A stretch of 57,733 bases of DNA, from the NCBI GenBank assembly GCA_035318985.1, contig DATHDP010000134.1, positions 1-57,733 of the forward strand, read 5' to 3'. The notes beneath the pieces were generated by a model. That model worked only from the letters and a program-made list of their open reading frames with translations, was not told the DNA's origin and did not search any database. The stretch is from VBAS01 sp035318985. Its GTDB lineage: Bacteria > Bacteroidota > Bacteroidia > Chitinophagales > Chitinophagaceae. Of this stretch, positions 24,742-34,205 are shown in pieces; position 1 is the first letter of the stretch; every line of letters begins with the position of its first letter. The position numbers and the translations under genes were made by a program.

Positions 24742-25650
24742 ATGCCACTCAAATCAGAACATTTTATCACACCAATAAAGTTGGTATTACCCGGAATTAT
24801 TGTATCGTTGATCGGTCTCACAGCTAGTAATTTTATTTTTAACGACCCTGTTAAACTAAGAGGAAAACACTCACTTGTTGCATGGAACCACCTGGTTCAA
24901 TATCAAAAAATTTACGACAAGAATTCAGAAGCACTTACCTGTCAATATTCTTCGAGCATAGGAGATTATTACTTTAAAGACCTGGTACACTTGCAGGAGA
25001 TGACGATTGAGAACTTGAAAATGCTGAAAGAAGACAAGGACATTGATAAAATAGTTGGCGCTATCATTAATCTGCGTATCGACACTTATACACAGCTAAA
25101 AAACCTGTCTGTGAAATTTATTGATACATTAATGTATTGGGATAGAATTGAACAAGCATTAGAAGATAAAGATTCAACTTCAAAAAAACAATTGGCGGAG
25201 ATCGTTAAGAATATACAAAACGAATATCTTAATGATCGTCTGCATGTTTCAACCCGGGATACATCTATAATGAATAGCCTGGGAAATGAATTAAAGAAAA
25301 CTTATACTGCATTTGAAAATTCGAATTTTAAAAGCCCGGACTTAGCTGAACTCATCGATACCATTCACCGAAAAACATTAGGGAAATGGTCCATGAAAAA
25401 AAATGGAGTTCTTGTGACAGTTAAATTTGACGGCGCTGATAAGGGGTTATTAAATCAAAACAAAAAAGAAGAAAAATTTACATGGACGTTCCTTGGTAAA
25501 GACAGCACAATACTCAAGATAGACTTTGACAATATTCTTCTTCCAGACTGGACGCTAGATATACCCTATTGCTCTGATAAGATCATGCAATACAAAGATG
25601 TTACTGAAAATGGAGTTATGTTGGTCGCTTGCCGGATAAAAGAAGAATAA
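24742..25650 (+). CDS. Membrane-anchored protein of unknown function
   Basis: 302 residues with one N-terminal hydrophobic segment (about 12-32), then a mostly helical, charged middle (60-200) and a beta-like end (GKWSMKKNGVLVTVKFDGAD). No family recognised. It lies between the M1 peptidase and comM, on the same strand with 64 and 81 base gaps, so it may have its own promoter. Contains an A8 run (about 25395-25402). Confidence 0.6.
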   Translation: MPLKSEHFITPIKLVLPGIIVSLIGLTASNFIFNDPVKLRGKHSLVAWNHLVQYQKIYDKNSEALTCQYSSSIGDYYFKDLVHLQEMTIENLKMLKEDKDIDKIVGAIINLRIDTYTQLKNLSVKFIDTLMYWDRIEQALEDKDSTSKKQLAEIVKNIQNEYLNDRLHVSTRDTSIMNSLGNELKKTYTAFENSNFKSPDLAELIDTIHRKTLGKWSMKKNGVLVTVKFDGADKGLLNQNKKEEKFTWTFLGKDSTILKIDFDNILLPDWTLDIPYCSDKIMQYKDVTENGVMLVACRIKEE

Positions 25651-25704
25651 AAACTGTATTGATCTATACCACTATTGTGGTAGCAAAGCGAGAACTAATT
25701 TCTT

Positions 25705-25712
25705 TATCTTCA
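25705..25712 (+). promoter_or_regulatory. -7 box of comM
   Basis: TATCTTCA at 25705-25712, a near-match to TAnnTTTG, immediately followed by the palindrome at 25713-25730. Confidence 0.4.
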
Positions 25713-25730
25713 TTCCGATAACTATCGGAA
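25713..25730. repeat. CCGATA/TATCGG palindrome in the comM leader
   Basis: TTCCGATA and TATCGGAA form a perfect 8-bp inverted repeat separated by AC, ending one base before the ATG at 25732. The arms match the palindrome at 42771-42789. Confidence 0.7.
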
Positions 25731-25731
25731 C

Positions 25732-27279
25732 ATGCTTGTAAAAGTATTTGGCAGCGCTGTTTATGGTGTGGATGCGATCACTATTACCATCGAAGTAAAC
25801 TGGATGAGTACCGGTATTGGCGTCGTTATTGTCGGGCTGCCTGATAATGCCGTAAAAGAAAGTTTACAACGAATTGAAAGTACTTTTAAATCACTTGGCT
25901 TTCAAATGCCACGAACAAAAATTGTGGTGAACATGGCGCCGGCTGATATTAAAAAAAGCGGAACTCCTTTTGATCTTCCCATTGCAATCGGCATTTTAGC
26001 TGCCTCAGAATTAATTTCAAATCATGAAGCGATCGAAAAATATTTGATAATGGGTGAACTCAGTCTTGATGGCGAACTGCGATCAATTAAAGGTTCACTG
26101 CCGATTGCTATACAGGCAAGAAAAGAAAATTTTAAAGGACTGATCGTACCAAAAGCAAATGCAAAAGAAGCGGCGATAGTTAATAACTTAAATGTATATG
26201 GAGTTGAAAATATTGAGGAGGTAATAAATTTTTTCGCAAATGATGAAAAGGGACTTGAGCCGGTGGTTGTAAATACAAGAGAAGAATTTTATAATTCACA
26301 ATATGATTATGAAATAGATTTTGCTGATGTTAAAGGACAGGAAAATATAAAAAGGGCATTAGAGATCGCGGCGGCAGGTGGTCATAATGCAATATTGATC
26401 GGACCGCCCGGTGCTGGCAAAACAATGCTGGCAAAACGATTGCCTACCATTCTTCCCCCATTATCATTACATGAAGCATTAGAAACAACAAAGATCCATT
26501 CAGTAGCAGGTAAGCTTCCTGAAAATTCTACATTGGTTTCAAAACGTCCGTTTCGTTCGCCGCATCATACTATTTCTGATGTTGCTTTAGTTGGTGGTGG
26601 TGGCAATCCTCAACCGGGAGAAATTTCTTTGGCACATAACGGAGTTTTGTTCCTGGATGAATTACCTGAATTCAAAAGAACAGTGCTTGAAGTAATGCGT
26701 CAGCCTATGGAAGAAAGAAAAGTGACGATCTCAAGAGCAAAAGTTGCATTGGATTTTCCTGCTTCATTTATGCTTATCGCTTCCATGAATCCATGTCCTT
26801 GCGGGTTTTTTAATCATCCTGAAAAAGAATGTACCTGTCCGCCCGGCGCTGTACAGAAATATTTAAATAAAATTTCCGGCCCGTTGCTTGATCGCATTGA
26901 CCTGCATGTGGAAGTAACACCTGTTGCATTTAACGAATTATCTTCCACTAAAAATTCTGATAACTCAAACGTCATTCGCGAAAGAGTGATCAAAGCAAGA
27001 GAAATGCAGGCAGAACGTTATAAGAACAATCCCGGCATCTATTGCAATGCACAAATGAGCAGCAAGATGCTAAAGGAAATTTGTGTGATCGATACCGTTG
27101 GACAAAATTTATTAAAAGCAGCAATGGAAAAACTCAATCTTTCTGCCCGGGCTTATGATAGAATTTTAAAAGTATCAAGAACTATCGCCGATCTTAATGG
27201 AAGTGAAAAGATAAAACCTGAACACCTGGCTGAAGCTATTCAGTACAGAAGTTTGGACAGAGAAGGTTGGGGTGGATAA
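25732..27279 (+). CDS. comM: Mg-chelatase-like AAA ATPase ComM (YifB)
   Basis: 515 residues. N-terminal Lon-protease-like fold (about 1-180: VNMAPADIKKSGTPFDLPIAI), then the AAA+ core with Walker A GPPGAGKTM (about 223-231) and FLDELPEF as Walker B. A zinc-like CPCGFFNHPEKECTCPP loop and the C-terminal Mg_chelatase domain (RAYDRILKVSRTIADL) follow. ComM is a hexameric helicase that helps branch migration in natural transformation. The leader is almost entirely a palindrome, which may affect translation. Convergent to the lipoprotein gene 5 bases away. Confidence 0.95.
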   Translation: MLVKVFGSAVYGVDAITITIEVNWMSTGIGVVIVGLPDNAVKESLQRIESTFKSLGFQMPRTKIVVNMAPADIKKSGTPFDLPIAIGILAASELISNHEAIEKYLIMGELSLDGELRSIKGSLPIAIQARKENFKGLIVPKANAKEAAIVNNLNVYGVENIEEVINFFANDEKGLEPVVVNTREEFYNSQYDYEIDFADVKGQENIKRALEIAAAGGHNAILIGPPGAGKTMLAKRLPTILPPLSLHEALETTKIHSVAGKLPENSTLVSKRPFRSPHHTISDVALVGGGGNPQPGEISLAHNGVLFLDELPEFKRTVLEVMRQPMEERKVTISRAKVALDFPASFMLIASMNPCPCGFFNHPEKECTCPPGAVQKYLNKISGPLLDRIDLHVEVTPVAFNELSSTKNSDNSNVIRERVIKAREMQAERYKNNPGIYCNAQMSSKMLKEICVIDTVGQNLLKAAMEKLNLSARAYDRILKVSRTIADLNGSEKIKPEHLAEAIQYRSLDREGWGG

Positions 27280-27284
27280 CCTAA

Positions 27285-27968
27285 CTATGAATTCTCATAT
27301 AAAGTGGAATAAATAGATGCCAATCTTCCGGATACGAAATTAAGTTCAATAACATAAAACATTCGGCTGTCAACTATCCGAACATAAATCCATTGAGGCG
27401 ATAAGATTATATGTGGATCAAAATCTTTATTAAGGTCTTTAAAAAATAATGAAATACGTTCAAGATAGCTTTTATAAGCATTGATATGGCTAATATTCAC
27501 AAGTTTTGAGTAAAGACCATCTATTGAATCATCAACAGCGATAGAGGAATTGGGATCTTCGTTTATAGGCCATCTGCTTAATTGAGTTCCATTGTTGGTA
27601 AAGATGGATTTTATTTTATTGTTACTAAATGCAATTTGAATGCCATTCGGTGAACCGATTGTCTGATCTAAATAGATACCTGAATACAGGGTTAACCTAT
27701 TTTCCAGATCAGCCACCCTTGTAAAAATATTTCCAACAATGGTGAAAACATTCATTGGATATTCAGCCCGGTTATTCTGCATTCTAAAATACATGTCGGC
27801 AGTAGAATCTCCAATCGAAAATCCCCATTTTTGACCAGTCTTTAGCGTGTCGCTTGAGAGTATTCTAACTTCTTCTTCAGGGATGGGCCTTAACGAAACA
27901 GGTTCAATTTCTTTTTTACAAGAGACCAAGGAAATAACAATAACAAATAGAAGAAAAGAGAATTTCAT
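27285..27968 (-). CDS. Lipoprotein of unknown function
   Basis: 227 residues with a lipoprotein signal MKFSFLLFVIVISLVSC, cysteine 17, followed by KKE, so probably an outer-membrane or inner-membrane lipoprotein. The mature part looks like a small beta-rich domain; no family recognised. It lies alone on the minus strand, convergent to comM. Confidence 0.65.
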   Translation of the reverse strand: MKFSFLLFVIVISLVSCKKEIEPVSLRPIPEEEVRILSSDTLKTGQKWGFSIGDSTADMYFRMQNNRAEYPMNVFTIVGNIFTRVADLENRLTLYSGIYLDQTIGSPNGIQIAFSNNKIKSIFTNNGTQLSRWPINEDPNSSIAVDDSIDGLYSKLVNISHINAYKSYLERISLFFKDLNKDFDPHIILSPQWIYVRIVDSRMFYVIELNFVSGRLASIYSTLYENS

Positions 27969-28080
27969 GTCACAAATTTAGACCTTGACAAATCAATTTA
28001 GTCAAACGTTGCTTGTAGATTGATAATCTGCAAATGAAATGAATTTATGTGAAATGCAGAATAAGAAAGACTGGTCTCAA

Positions 28081-28815
28081 CTAAAAATCTTTGTTAAAAA
28101 AAATATGATTCTCTCCCTTTATCTCATTTGAAAAATTGTATTGTGAAACGGCTTTGAAAACTGTCTCAGTACATCCGCTCCTCATTCTATCGTGCAATTC
28201 CACGATCAACACCTTCACTTTTGGCAACCATTGTTCATAGTCAGATTCAAAAACATTTTTTTCAGCACCTTCTATGTCAAGTTTCAAAATGTCAATTGTT
28301 TCCCAATTTCTTTGTTGCATTATATCATAGATAGATATAGCATTTATAGAACCTGGCTTGGGTGATAAAATTTCACTTACCGTGAAAGAGTTATTACCCT
28401 TTCCCTCATCAACAACCGAAAGAATGGCCGAATGACTCCAGATACCGGCTCTTATCAATCTTACATTTTCATATTTTTTTGTGTTTCTTCTAAGCATTTC
28501 AAAATTTCCTTCTTCCGGCTCTACCGCTACTATTTCAGCTTTCGGATACTTATTGGCAAAAAAAACAGATGTCAATCCAATATTAGCACCGCCATCAATG
28601 ATCGTTGATGGATTGAAATTCACACTCAAATTGTATTCTTCTTTTAAAATAACTTCTTCCAGTGTTGCAAAATCAAAAGGGTTGTTACGGATGGAAAAAT
28701 TATGCTTTAATTTTTTTAGATTAAAATTGTTCCAGTTTCCTGTTCTCATTTTTAAATAAAATGAGACGGCTTCTACAAAAGATAAATGCTTTTTTAAAAT
28801 TGAAAATCGCGACAT
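28081..28815 (-). CDS. FkbM-family SAM methyltransferase
   Basis: 244 residues. SAM-binding IIDGGANIGLTSVFFA (about 67-82), VAVEPEEGNFEMLRRN (acidic end of strand 2) and IDILKLDIEGAEKNVFE, the signature of FkbM methyltransferases, which methylate sugars or other hydroxyl groups. Its neighbours on the opposite strand are glycosyltransferases, so O-methylation of a surface sugar is a fair guess. The 100 bases between it and the GT4 gene contain both promoters. Confidence 0.85.
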   Translation of the reverse strand: MSRFSILKKHLSFVEAVSFYLKMRTGNWNNFNLKKLKHNFSIRNNPFDFATLEEVILKEEYNLSVNFNPSTIIDGGANIGLTSVFFANKYPKAEIVAVEPEEGNFEMLRRNTKKYENVRLIRAGIWSHSAILSVVDEGKGNNSFTVSEILSPKPGSINAISIYDIMQQRNWETIDILKLDIEGAEKNVFESDYEQWLPKVKVLIVELHDRMRSGCTETVFKAVSQYNFSNEIKGENHIFFNKDF

Positions 28816-28915
28816 TTGAAAAGCTTAGTTAATTGTTATTCAAAAATGATCTATAAAGATAAGATGGAGATGATCAACTACATTGTTGTAGCTCATAAAC
28901 CTGTTTAATTGCTGT

Positions 28916-30052
28916 ATGGATTCAGTTCTCTTTATTTCAGTAATGAATGGCACAGCCTGGGGAGGTAGCGAAGAACTATGGTATAAATCAGCATTGCACC
29001 TTGCCGGCAAAAGCCACAATGTGGGTGTGTGCTGTTTCAACTGGAAGGAGAAAGAGGAGAAGCTGCAGCAATTACAAAAAGCCGGTTGTAAACTATACCT
29101 GCTACCGGGAAAACCAGAAACCAAATCTTTGTGGGGAAAATACAAAGTAAATAAAGCATTGTATTCAATTCCATTTTCTGATTATAAAAAAGCAATAGTT
29201 AACCAGGGAGGTTGGAAAGATGTTGTTCATGGGCCTTTTAAAAAACTATACCAAAAACTCCCGCCTTATGTATTACTTTTTCATAATTATGATACGCTGG
29301 AAAAATTACCAAGCAATAAAATAAAGTCACTTCATAATTGGGTGTTGAATGCCGAGAAAAACATTGGCGCTGCTGCTCGTATTTTTTCTGTAATTAAAAA
29401 CACTTGCAACCTGGATATACCCCGGAATTATGTCTTGTTTAACCCTGTTACTATTCAATTGCCGGGTTACCAAACTCCTTTTACAACACCAGCAGAAAGT
29501 AAACTGGTGTTTACAGTACTTGCAGAATTGGATGTAAAACGCAAAGCCCAGGATGTGCTGATAAAAACCCTGGCAGCAGAAAAATGGAAAACCAGGAATT
29601 ACACGCTGAATATTTATGGTAATGGTAAAGACAAACAAATCTTAGAAAAATTGATTACCGATACAGAACTTTCTTCAAAAGTTTTTTTGAAAGGTTTTAC
29701 TAAAAATGTAAAGGAAGTATTGACTAACTCACATGTATTATTGCAGCTTACACTTATTGATGCAATGCCTATTTCCGTAACAGAAGCCCTGGCTATGTCA
29801 AGAGCAATTATTGCAAGTGATGTTGGTGATATGCCATTATGGATCAATGAAGGAGTAAATGGATGGATAGCGAAAAAAGTTTGTTTTGAGGAAATAGACC
29901 GGGTACTGGAAAATGCATGGCAAAATCGAAACAGCCTGGAAGAAATGGGAAAAGAATCGTATAGAATCTTCAGGCAAAAATATCCCGGGGACCCGGTAGA
30001 GTATTTTTTGCAACTGGCAGGCATATCATCAAATGAAACGAAGAATGAATGA
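28916..30052 (+). CDS. Glycosyltransferase, GT4-like
   Basis: 378 residues. N-terminal GTAWGGSEELWYKSALHL (nucleotide-sugar-binding glycine loop near 12-18). C-terminal donor-binding half with VFTVLAELDVKRKAQDVLIKTLA, LKGFTKNVKEVL and PISVTEALAMSRAIIASDVGDMPLWI, which holds the ExxA/ExxE-like region of GT4 enzymes. A retaining transferase for cell-surface glycan is likely; sugar and acceptor unknown. Confidence 0.85.
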   Translation: MDSVLFISVMNGTAWGGSEELWYKSALHLAGKSHNVGVCCFNWKEKEEKLQQLQKAGCKLYLLPGKPETKSLWGKYKVNKALYSIPFSDYKKAIVNQGGWKDVVHGPFKKLYQKLPPYVLLFHNYDTLEKLPSNKIKSLHNWVLNAEKNIGAAARIFSVIKNTCNLDIPRNYVLFNPVTIQLPGYQTPFTTPAESKLVFTVLAELDVKRKAQDVLIKTLAAEKWKTRNYTLNIYGNGKDKQILEKLITDTELSSKVFLKGFTKNVKEVLTNSHVLLQLTLIDAMPISVTEALAMSRAIIASDVGDMPLWINEGVNGWIAKKVCFEEIDRVLENAWQNRNSLEEMGKESYRIFRQKYPGDPVEYFLQLAGISSNETKNE

Positions 30053-30155
30053 AATCTTATTGGGAAAATCTAAGTAATTATCAGGATCATATATATTACT
30101 ATTCCCGTAAAGTCCGTTCACAAACGAAGGGAATCATTATCTGAATTCCTCCCTT

Positions 30156-30163
30156 TATCTTTA
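30156..30163 (+). promoter_or_regulatory. -7 box of the GT25 gene
   Basis: TATCTTTA at 30156-30163, 15 bases before the ATG at 30179. Confidence 0.45.
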
Positions 30164-30178
30164 CAGTAATACTACCTA

Positions 30179-30943
30179 ATGCAAGAATACTTCCGGCTTC
30201 TTAATAATTATTATGATAAGATATATGTTCTTTCGTTGCATCGTGCTTCCGATAGAAAGGGTTATATCGATAATGTGCTGAAAGGATTGGACTTCGAATA
30301 TTTCTGGGGCGTGGATAAAGAAGAAACCTCTTTGGAAAAAATAAAGGGTCTTGGGTTATACAGCAGCGATCAGTATCATCTTTTTTATAAAAATCCTGAG
30401 GAGATCAGCTTGGGAATGTTATGCTGTTCGTTAGGGCATGTAGGCATTTATAAAGACATCGTCAAAAATGGATATAAAAAAACGCTGATTTTGGAAGATG
30501 ATGTAGTACCGATAGTTCCTAATCTAAAATACTTTCAGGAAATAATAGATGAGTTGCCTGGTGACTGGGAACTGTTTTATCTTGGATATGAAAAAAATGA
30601 AGAATTCGGTTGGAAGCAAAAACTCAAGCAAACAATTTTAAAAATTTTTCCCCTACATGCCCAGTTAAAATTAAACAGGAAGATGTATTTCAATTATTAT
30701 CCCCGGAATTTTACCAAACATATTGCTATTGCGGGGTTTCATGATTGTACACATGCTTATAGTGTTACTTTGGAAGGAGCAAAAAAATTGTTGCAGTGTC
30801 AACAACCTGTAAGGTTTAATCCCGATAATCTTTTATCGTATATGATTTGCACAAACCAGATAAAAGGTTATATATCATATCCAAAACTTTTTAACCAACT
30901 TTCTGCTTTTAAAGGGAAAATAGAATCATTAACCGGTAACTGA
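30179..30943 (+). CDS. Glycosyltransferase family 25 (LPS-type)
   Basis: 254 residues. N-terminal YDKIYVLSLHRASDRK, a middle SLGMLCCSLGHVGIYKDIV and LILEDDVVPI (DxD-like region), as in GT25 enzymes such as LgtB that add galactose or similar to LPS. The end (AFKGKIESLTGN) is regular. It lies between the GT4 gene and an ABC exporter, and thus fits a small surface-glycan unit. Donor sugar not deducible. Confidence 0.8.
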   Translation: MQEYFRLLNNYYDKIYVLSLHRASDRKGYIDNVLKGLDFEYFWGVDKEETSLEKIKGLGLYSSDQYHLFYKNPEEISLGMLCCSLGHVGIYKDIVKNGYKKTLILEDDVVPIVPNLKYFQEIIDELPGDWELFYLGYEKNEEFGWKQKLKQTILKIFPLHAQLKLNRKMYFNYYPRNFTKHIAIAGFHDCTHAYSVTLEGAKKLLQCQQPVRFNPDNLLSYMICTNQIKGYISYPKLFNQLSAFKGKIESLTGN

Positions 30944-31029
30944 CCTTTTATAGGCCACATTTCCTCATATCACAAACATAGAACTTTTATAGATTCGTAT
31001 ATTCGTTGACTAATTTTTGAAAATTACAT

Positions 31030-32877
31030 ATGAAAATTCTTGTTCAATACTTGAAGCCATATAAATGGTTAGTGATACTGGTGCTTTTCCTCGCTGCCAT
31101 CAATATTGGTTTTTCTTTATTTGATCCGATCATTTTAGGAAAACTGATCAACCTGGCTAACTACCATAAAAACGTAAAAGCATTTGACTGGAATGCTTTT
31201 CTTTTTATGAATGACAAAATCACTGACATTGATATAAAAGTTGATACAAAAGGAATCGTTACCAAAACACCTGTATTACGCCATTATTATGGTGTTATCT
31301 GGCTTTTACTTGCTTCTATTTCTGTTGCTATGATCAGCCGGATTGCCAAAGCGTTCCAGGATTATTTTTTAAACCTTATTACACAAAAGTTCGGCGCTAC
31401 AGTTTTTACACAAGGTTTGCAACATGCTATGAAGCTTCCTTACCAGGAATTTGAAGATGCCCGGAGCGGCGAAACATTAAGCATATTGCAGAAAGTAAGA
31501 ATTGACACGGAGAAATTTGTATCTGCATTTATCAATATCCTTTTCCCGGTTATTATTGGGATCGTATTTGTCGCTATATATGCCACCACAATTCACTGGA
31601 GTCTGCCTATAATATATTTCGGAGGAATTTTTCTGCTTACTATTATTTCAAACTTGCTGAGTAAGAAAGTAAAGATCATTCAAAAAAACATTGTTGGACA
31701 AACTACCGCACTTGCCGGAGCTACGACTGAATCATTGAGAAATATTGAATTGGTAAAAAGTCTTGGATTAACGCAACAGGAAGTAAGCCGACTGAACAAG
31801 AATACGTTTAAAATTCTGGGTCTTGAGCTAACCAAAGTAAAACGTATTCGCAGCATCAGTTTTGTACAGGGCACATTTGTAAATACGCTTCGTCAGGTAA
31901 TTCTTTTTATGCTGATGTATCTTATATATGGCGGCCGAATGGATGCTGGGCAGTTAGTAACCATGCAAATTTTTTCATTCTTTGTATTCGGACCGCTACA
32001 AGAGATCGGTAATATTATCCTCTCCTATCGTGAAGCGCAGGCATCATTGGAAAATTTTGGCAACCTGATGAAAAAAGCACCAGAACCACAACCTGCAAAT
32101 CCAAAACATCTTGGTACTATACAACAGTTAGAATTTGATCATGTTGGGTTCAAACATCACACAGCATCACAACATGCCATTAATGATATTAGTTTTAAAG
32201 TAAAGACAGGAGAAACTATTGCTTTCGTCGGACCATCTGGTTCCGGTAAAACAACATTGATGAAGTTATTGGTTGGTTTGTATCGTCCGCAACAAGGAAA
32301 AATTCTTTACAATGGTATTGACGAGAACAATATCAACTTTGATGATCTGCGTAACCAGATCGGATTTGTAACACAGGACACACAACTTTTTTCCGGTACG
32401 ATAAGGGAAAATTTAATGTTTGTAAATCCTGCTGCACCTGAAGAAGAATTATATGATGTACTTAATAAAGCATCTTGTCAAAATCTGCTGTCAAGAGCTG
32501 AAAAAGGATTAGAAACAATGATCGGTGAAGGCGGATTAAAATTATCAGGCGGAGAAAAACAAAGATTATCCATCGCAAGAGCACTATTGCGCAGACCTAA
32601 ATTGCTGATTTTCGATGAAGCAACTTCATCACTTGATTCATTGACCGAGGAAGAAATAACAACAACCATAAGAGATGTGTCAACCTCCGGCAACCAAGTC
32701 ACCATTCTTATTGCACACCGTCTCTCCACTATCATGCATGCAGACAGAATTTATGTATTGGAAAAAGGGGACGTAGTGGAAACTGGCAGTCATGAAAAAT
32801 TGTTGGAAGAAAAAGGGTTGTATTATGCGATGTGGCGCCAGCAAATTGGTGAAAGAAAAAAATTAACAGCAGCATAA
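31030..32877 (+). CDS. ABC exporter, fused membrane and ATPase half-transporter
   Basis: 615 residues. Six membrane helices (about 14-345), with an insertion of about 35 residues between helix 1 and helix 2 (NYHKNVKAFDWNAFLFMND region), then the ATPase: Walker A GPSGSGKTT (about 400-408), Q-loop VTQDTQLF, signature LSGGEKQR (about 503), Walker B LLIFDEATSSLDS and H-loop IAHR. Lipid- or glycan-exporting MsbA-like proteins share this build. Works as a dimer at the inner membrane. The substrate is unknown; glycosyltransferases upstream suggest a glycan or lipid. Confidence 0.9.
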   Translation: MKILVQYLKPYKWLVILVLFLAAINIGFSLFDPIILGKLINLANYHKNVKAFDWNAFLFMNDKITDIDIKVDTKGIVTKTPVLRHYYGVIWLLLASISVAMISRIAKAFQDYFLNLITQKFGATVFTQGLQHAMKLPYQEFEDARSGETLSILQKVRIDTEKFVSAFINILFPVIIGIVFVAIYATTIHWSLPIIYFGGIFLLTIISNLLSKKVKIIQKNIVGQTTALAGATTESLRNIELVKSLGLTQQEVSRLNKNTFKILGLELTKVKRIRSISFVQGTFVNTLRQVILFMLMYLIYGGRMDAGQLVTMQIFSFFVFGPLQEIGNIILSYREAQASLENFGNLMKKAPEPQPANPKHLGTIQQLEFDHVGFKHHTASQHAINDISFKVKTGETIAFVGPSGSGKTTLMKLLVGLYRPQQGKILYNGIDENNINFDDLRNQIGFVTQDTQLFSGTIRENLMFVNPAAPEEELYDVLNKASCQNLLSRAEKGLETMIGEGGLKLSGGEKQRLSIARALLRRPKLLIFDEATSSLDSLTEEEITTTIRDVSTSGNQVTILIAHRLSTIMHADRIYVLEKGDVVETGSHEKLLEEKGLYYAMWRQQIGERKKLTAA

Positions 32878-32902
32878 TTGTTTAAAAAGGAAACAGATCA
32901 CC

Positions 32903-33208
32903 ATGTTTGGTTTTTTATTTGGAAAAAATAATATCAAAGAAGCGATAAAAAAAGGTGCTGTCATTATTGATGTAAGAACCCCTCATGAATATGACAATGG
33001 AAGAATTCCCCGCTCCATAAATATCCCGGTCGACAGGATCTCCGCAAGTATTGAAAGAATAAGATCAATGAAAAAACCGGTTATCGTTTGTTGCGAGTCA
33101 GGAATGCACAGCAATACAGCAAAAAATATATTAAAGTCAGCAGGCCTTCCGGAAGTTTATAATGGAGGAAGCTGGGAGTCTGTTTTAAAAATGATCAACA
33201 AACTCTAA
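32903..33208 (+). CDS. Single-domain rhodanese
   Basis: 101 residues, one rhodanese domain: VIIDVRTPHEYDNGRIPRSI, then the active loop CESGMHS with C64 as the sulfur-carrying cysteine, and VYNGGSWESV at the end. Transfers sulfane sulfur; partner unknown. Starts 25 bases behind the ABC exporter on the same strand, and its stop overlaps by 4 bases the stop of the minus-strand lipoprotein gene. Confidence 0.9.
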   Translation: MFGFLFGKNNIKEAIKKGAVIIDVRTPHEYDNGRIPRSINIPVDRISASIERIRSMKKPVIVCCESGMHSNTAKNILKSAGLPEVYNGGSWESVLKMINKL

Positions 33209-33636
33209 GGATTCACTTTTACTTTTATGGTTGCCGTAGAAGTATTGGCGCCATGATCCTGGAATTCTACAAGAACACTAAATTCAGTTGGCACAGTTAC
33301 TACTGCTTTATAAGCAAGCCTGAAATTGATAGCTTGTAAAAAATGACTCTCATAATAGTTATCTGCCACTACCAAATTGTTAGCATCATTTTTTATCTGC
33401 ACTTTTCCTTTATAGACTATTTTGTTATCAGTCACTTTGCCTTCTACAATTATTGAATCGCCGCTTACATATATCTGGTTGTCCGTAGGTTTTGAAATAG
33501 TGATCGTTGGAAATACATCATCGTTTTGATCGATCGCATCAAGTGGTTCTTCTCCCGGAGTTCCAACTTTTGAGCAGGAAACCAGGATCACACTTACTAA
33601 AACGAGCATTCCTATAAAATAAAAATATTTTTTCAT
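33205..33636 (-). CDS. Lipoprotein with Ig-like beta domain
   Basis: 143 residues from the ATG at 33634-33636, which gives a lipoprotein signal MKKYFYFIGMLVLVSVILVSC with the modified cysteine at 21. Mature part PTITISKPTDNQIYVSGDSIIV and GKVTDNKIVYKGKVQI look like a DUF4625-type or Ig-like fold. Two bases separate it from the DUF2721 gene upstream, so the two form an operon. Function unknown. Confidence 0.7.
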   Translation of the reverse strand: MKKYFYFIGMLVLVSVILVSCSKVGTPGEEPLDAIDQNDDVFPTITISKPTDNQIYVSGDSIIVEGKVTDNKIVYKGKVQIKNDANNLVVADNYYESHFLQAINFRLAYKAVVTVPTEFSVLVEFQDHGANTSTATIKVKVNP

Positions 33637-33638
33637 TG

Positions 33639-34085
33639 TTATTTCTTCTCTTCTTTCCCTTTCCAAAGGTCTGTAAAGAAGTTTGACTTTTGTAATTCCT
33701 CAATATCACTCAGTTCCACTTCAATGGCCTTAGTGCTTTGTGTTATCTCGATCAGTGAAATAATTAAAGATGTCAATAAGCTAAGTAAACTCACTGCAAA
33801 AATATATTTTGCAGCTCCTTGCCACTCACTATAGATACTATACATTGTTACCACGCAGCAAACAAAACTGAAAACCCCTAAACCCTGCATGTATCTTACC
33901 AGTATTAGTCTTCGCCTTAAGCTTTGTATTTGATATATTATACCGGAACTCTTCTCTCCTCTTTTATACTCATCGTGCAAACGTCTTACAAGGTTGGCTA
34001 ATGCAAGAAAACGATTCGTGTACGCCAGCAACAACAAACTAATAGCAGGAAACAGCAATGCCGGCGTATTGAAAGTAATTTCCAT
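33639..34085 (-). CDS. DUF2721 membrane protein
   Basis: 148 residues with three hydrophobic segments (about 8-25, 68-88, 92-112) and the RFLALANLVRRLHDEY and IQSLRRRLILVRYMQG blocks of DUF2721 proteins. Function of the family is unknown. It is separated from the metal permease gene by 119 bases that hold repeat element copy A. Confidence 0.75.
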   Translation of the reverse strand: MEITFNTPALLFPAISLLLLAYTNRFLALANLVRRLHDEYKRGEKSSGIIYQIQSLRRRLILVRYMQGLGVFSFVCCVVTMYSIYSEWQGAAKYIFAVSLLSLLTSLIISLIEITQSTKAIEVELSDIEELQKSNFFTDLWKGKEEKK

Positions 34086-34146
34086 ACTTAAAAGTATTAC
34101 AGCTTTTCTTAACTATGATAAAAATATTTATTAACCCGGCTTAATT

Positions 34147-34205
34147 GCTACTATTAAACTTTCGTTGCGACGCTCCGTTCATCATCCTGTACGCTTGTCA
34201 ACATT
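34147..34205 (+). repeat. GTTGCGWCGC element, copy A
   Basis: GCTACTATTAAACTTTC, then GTTGCGACGC (34164-34173), CTCCGTTCATC and finally TCAACATT. It abuts the stop codon of the metal permease gene and is the most complete copy seen, about 59 bases. Confidence 0.6.
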
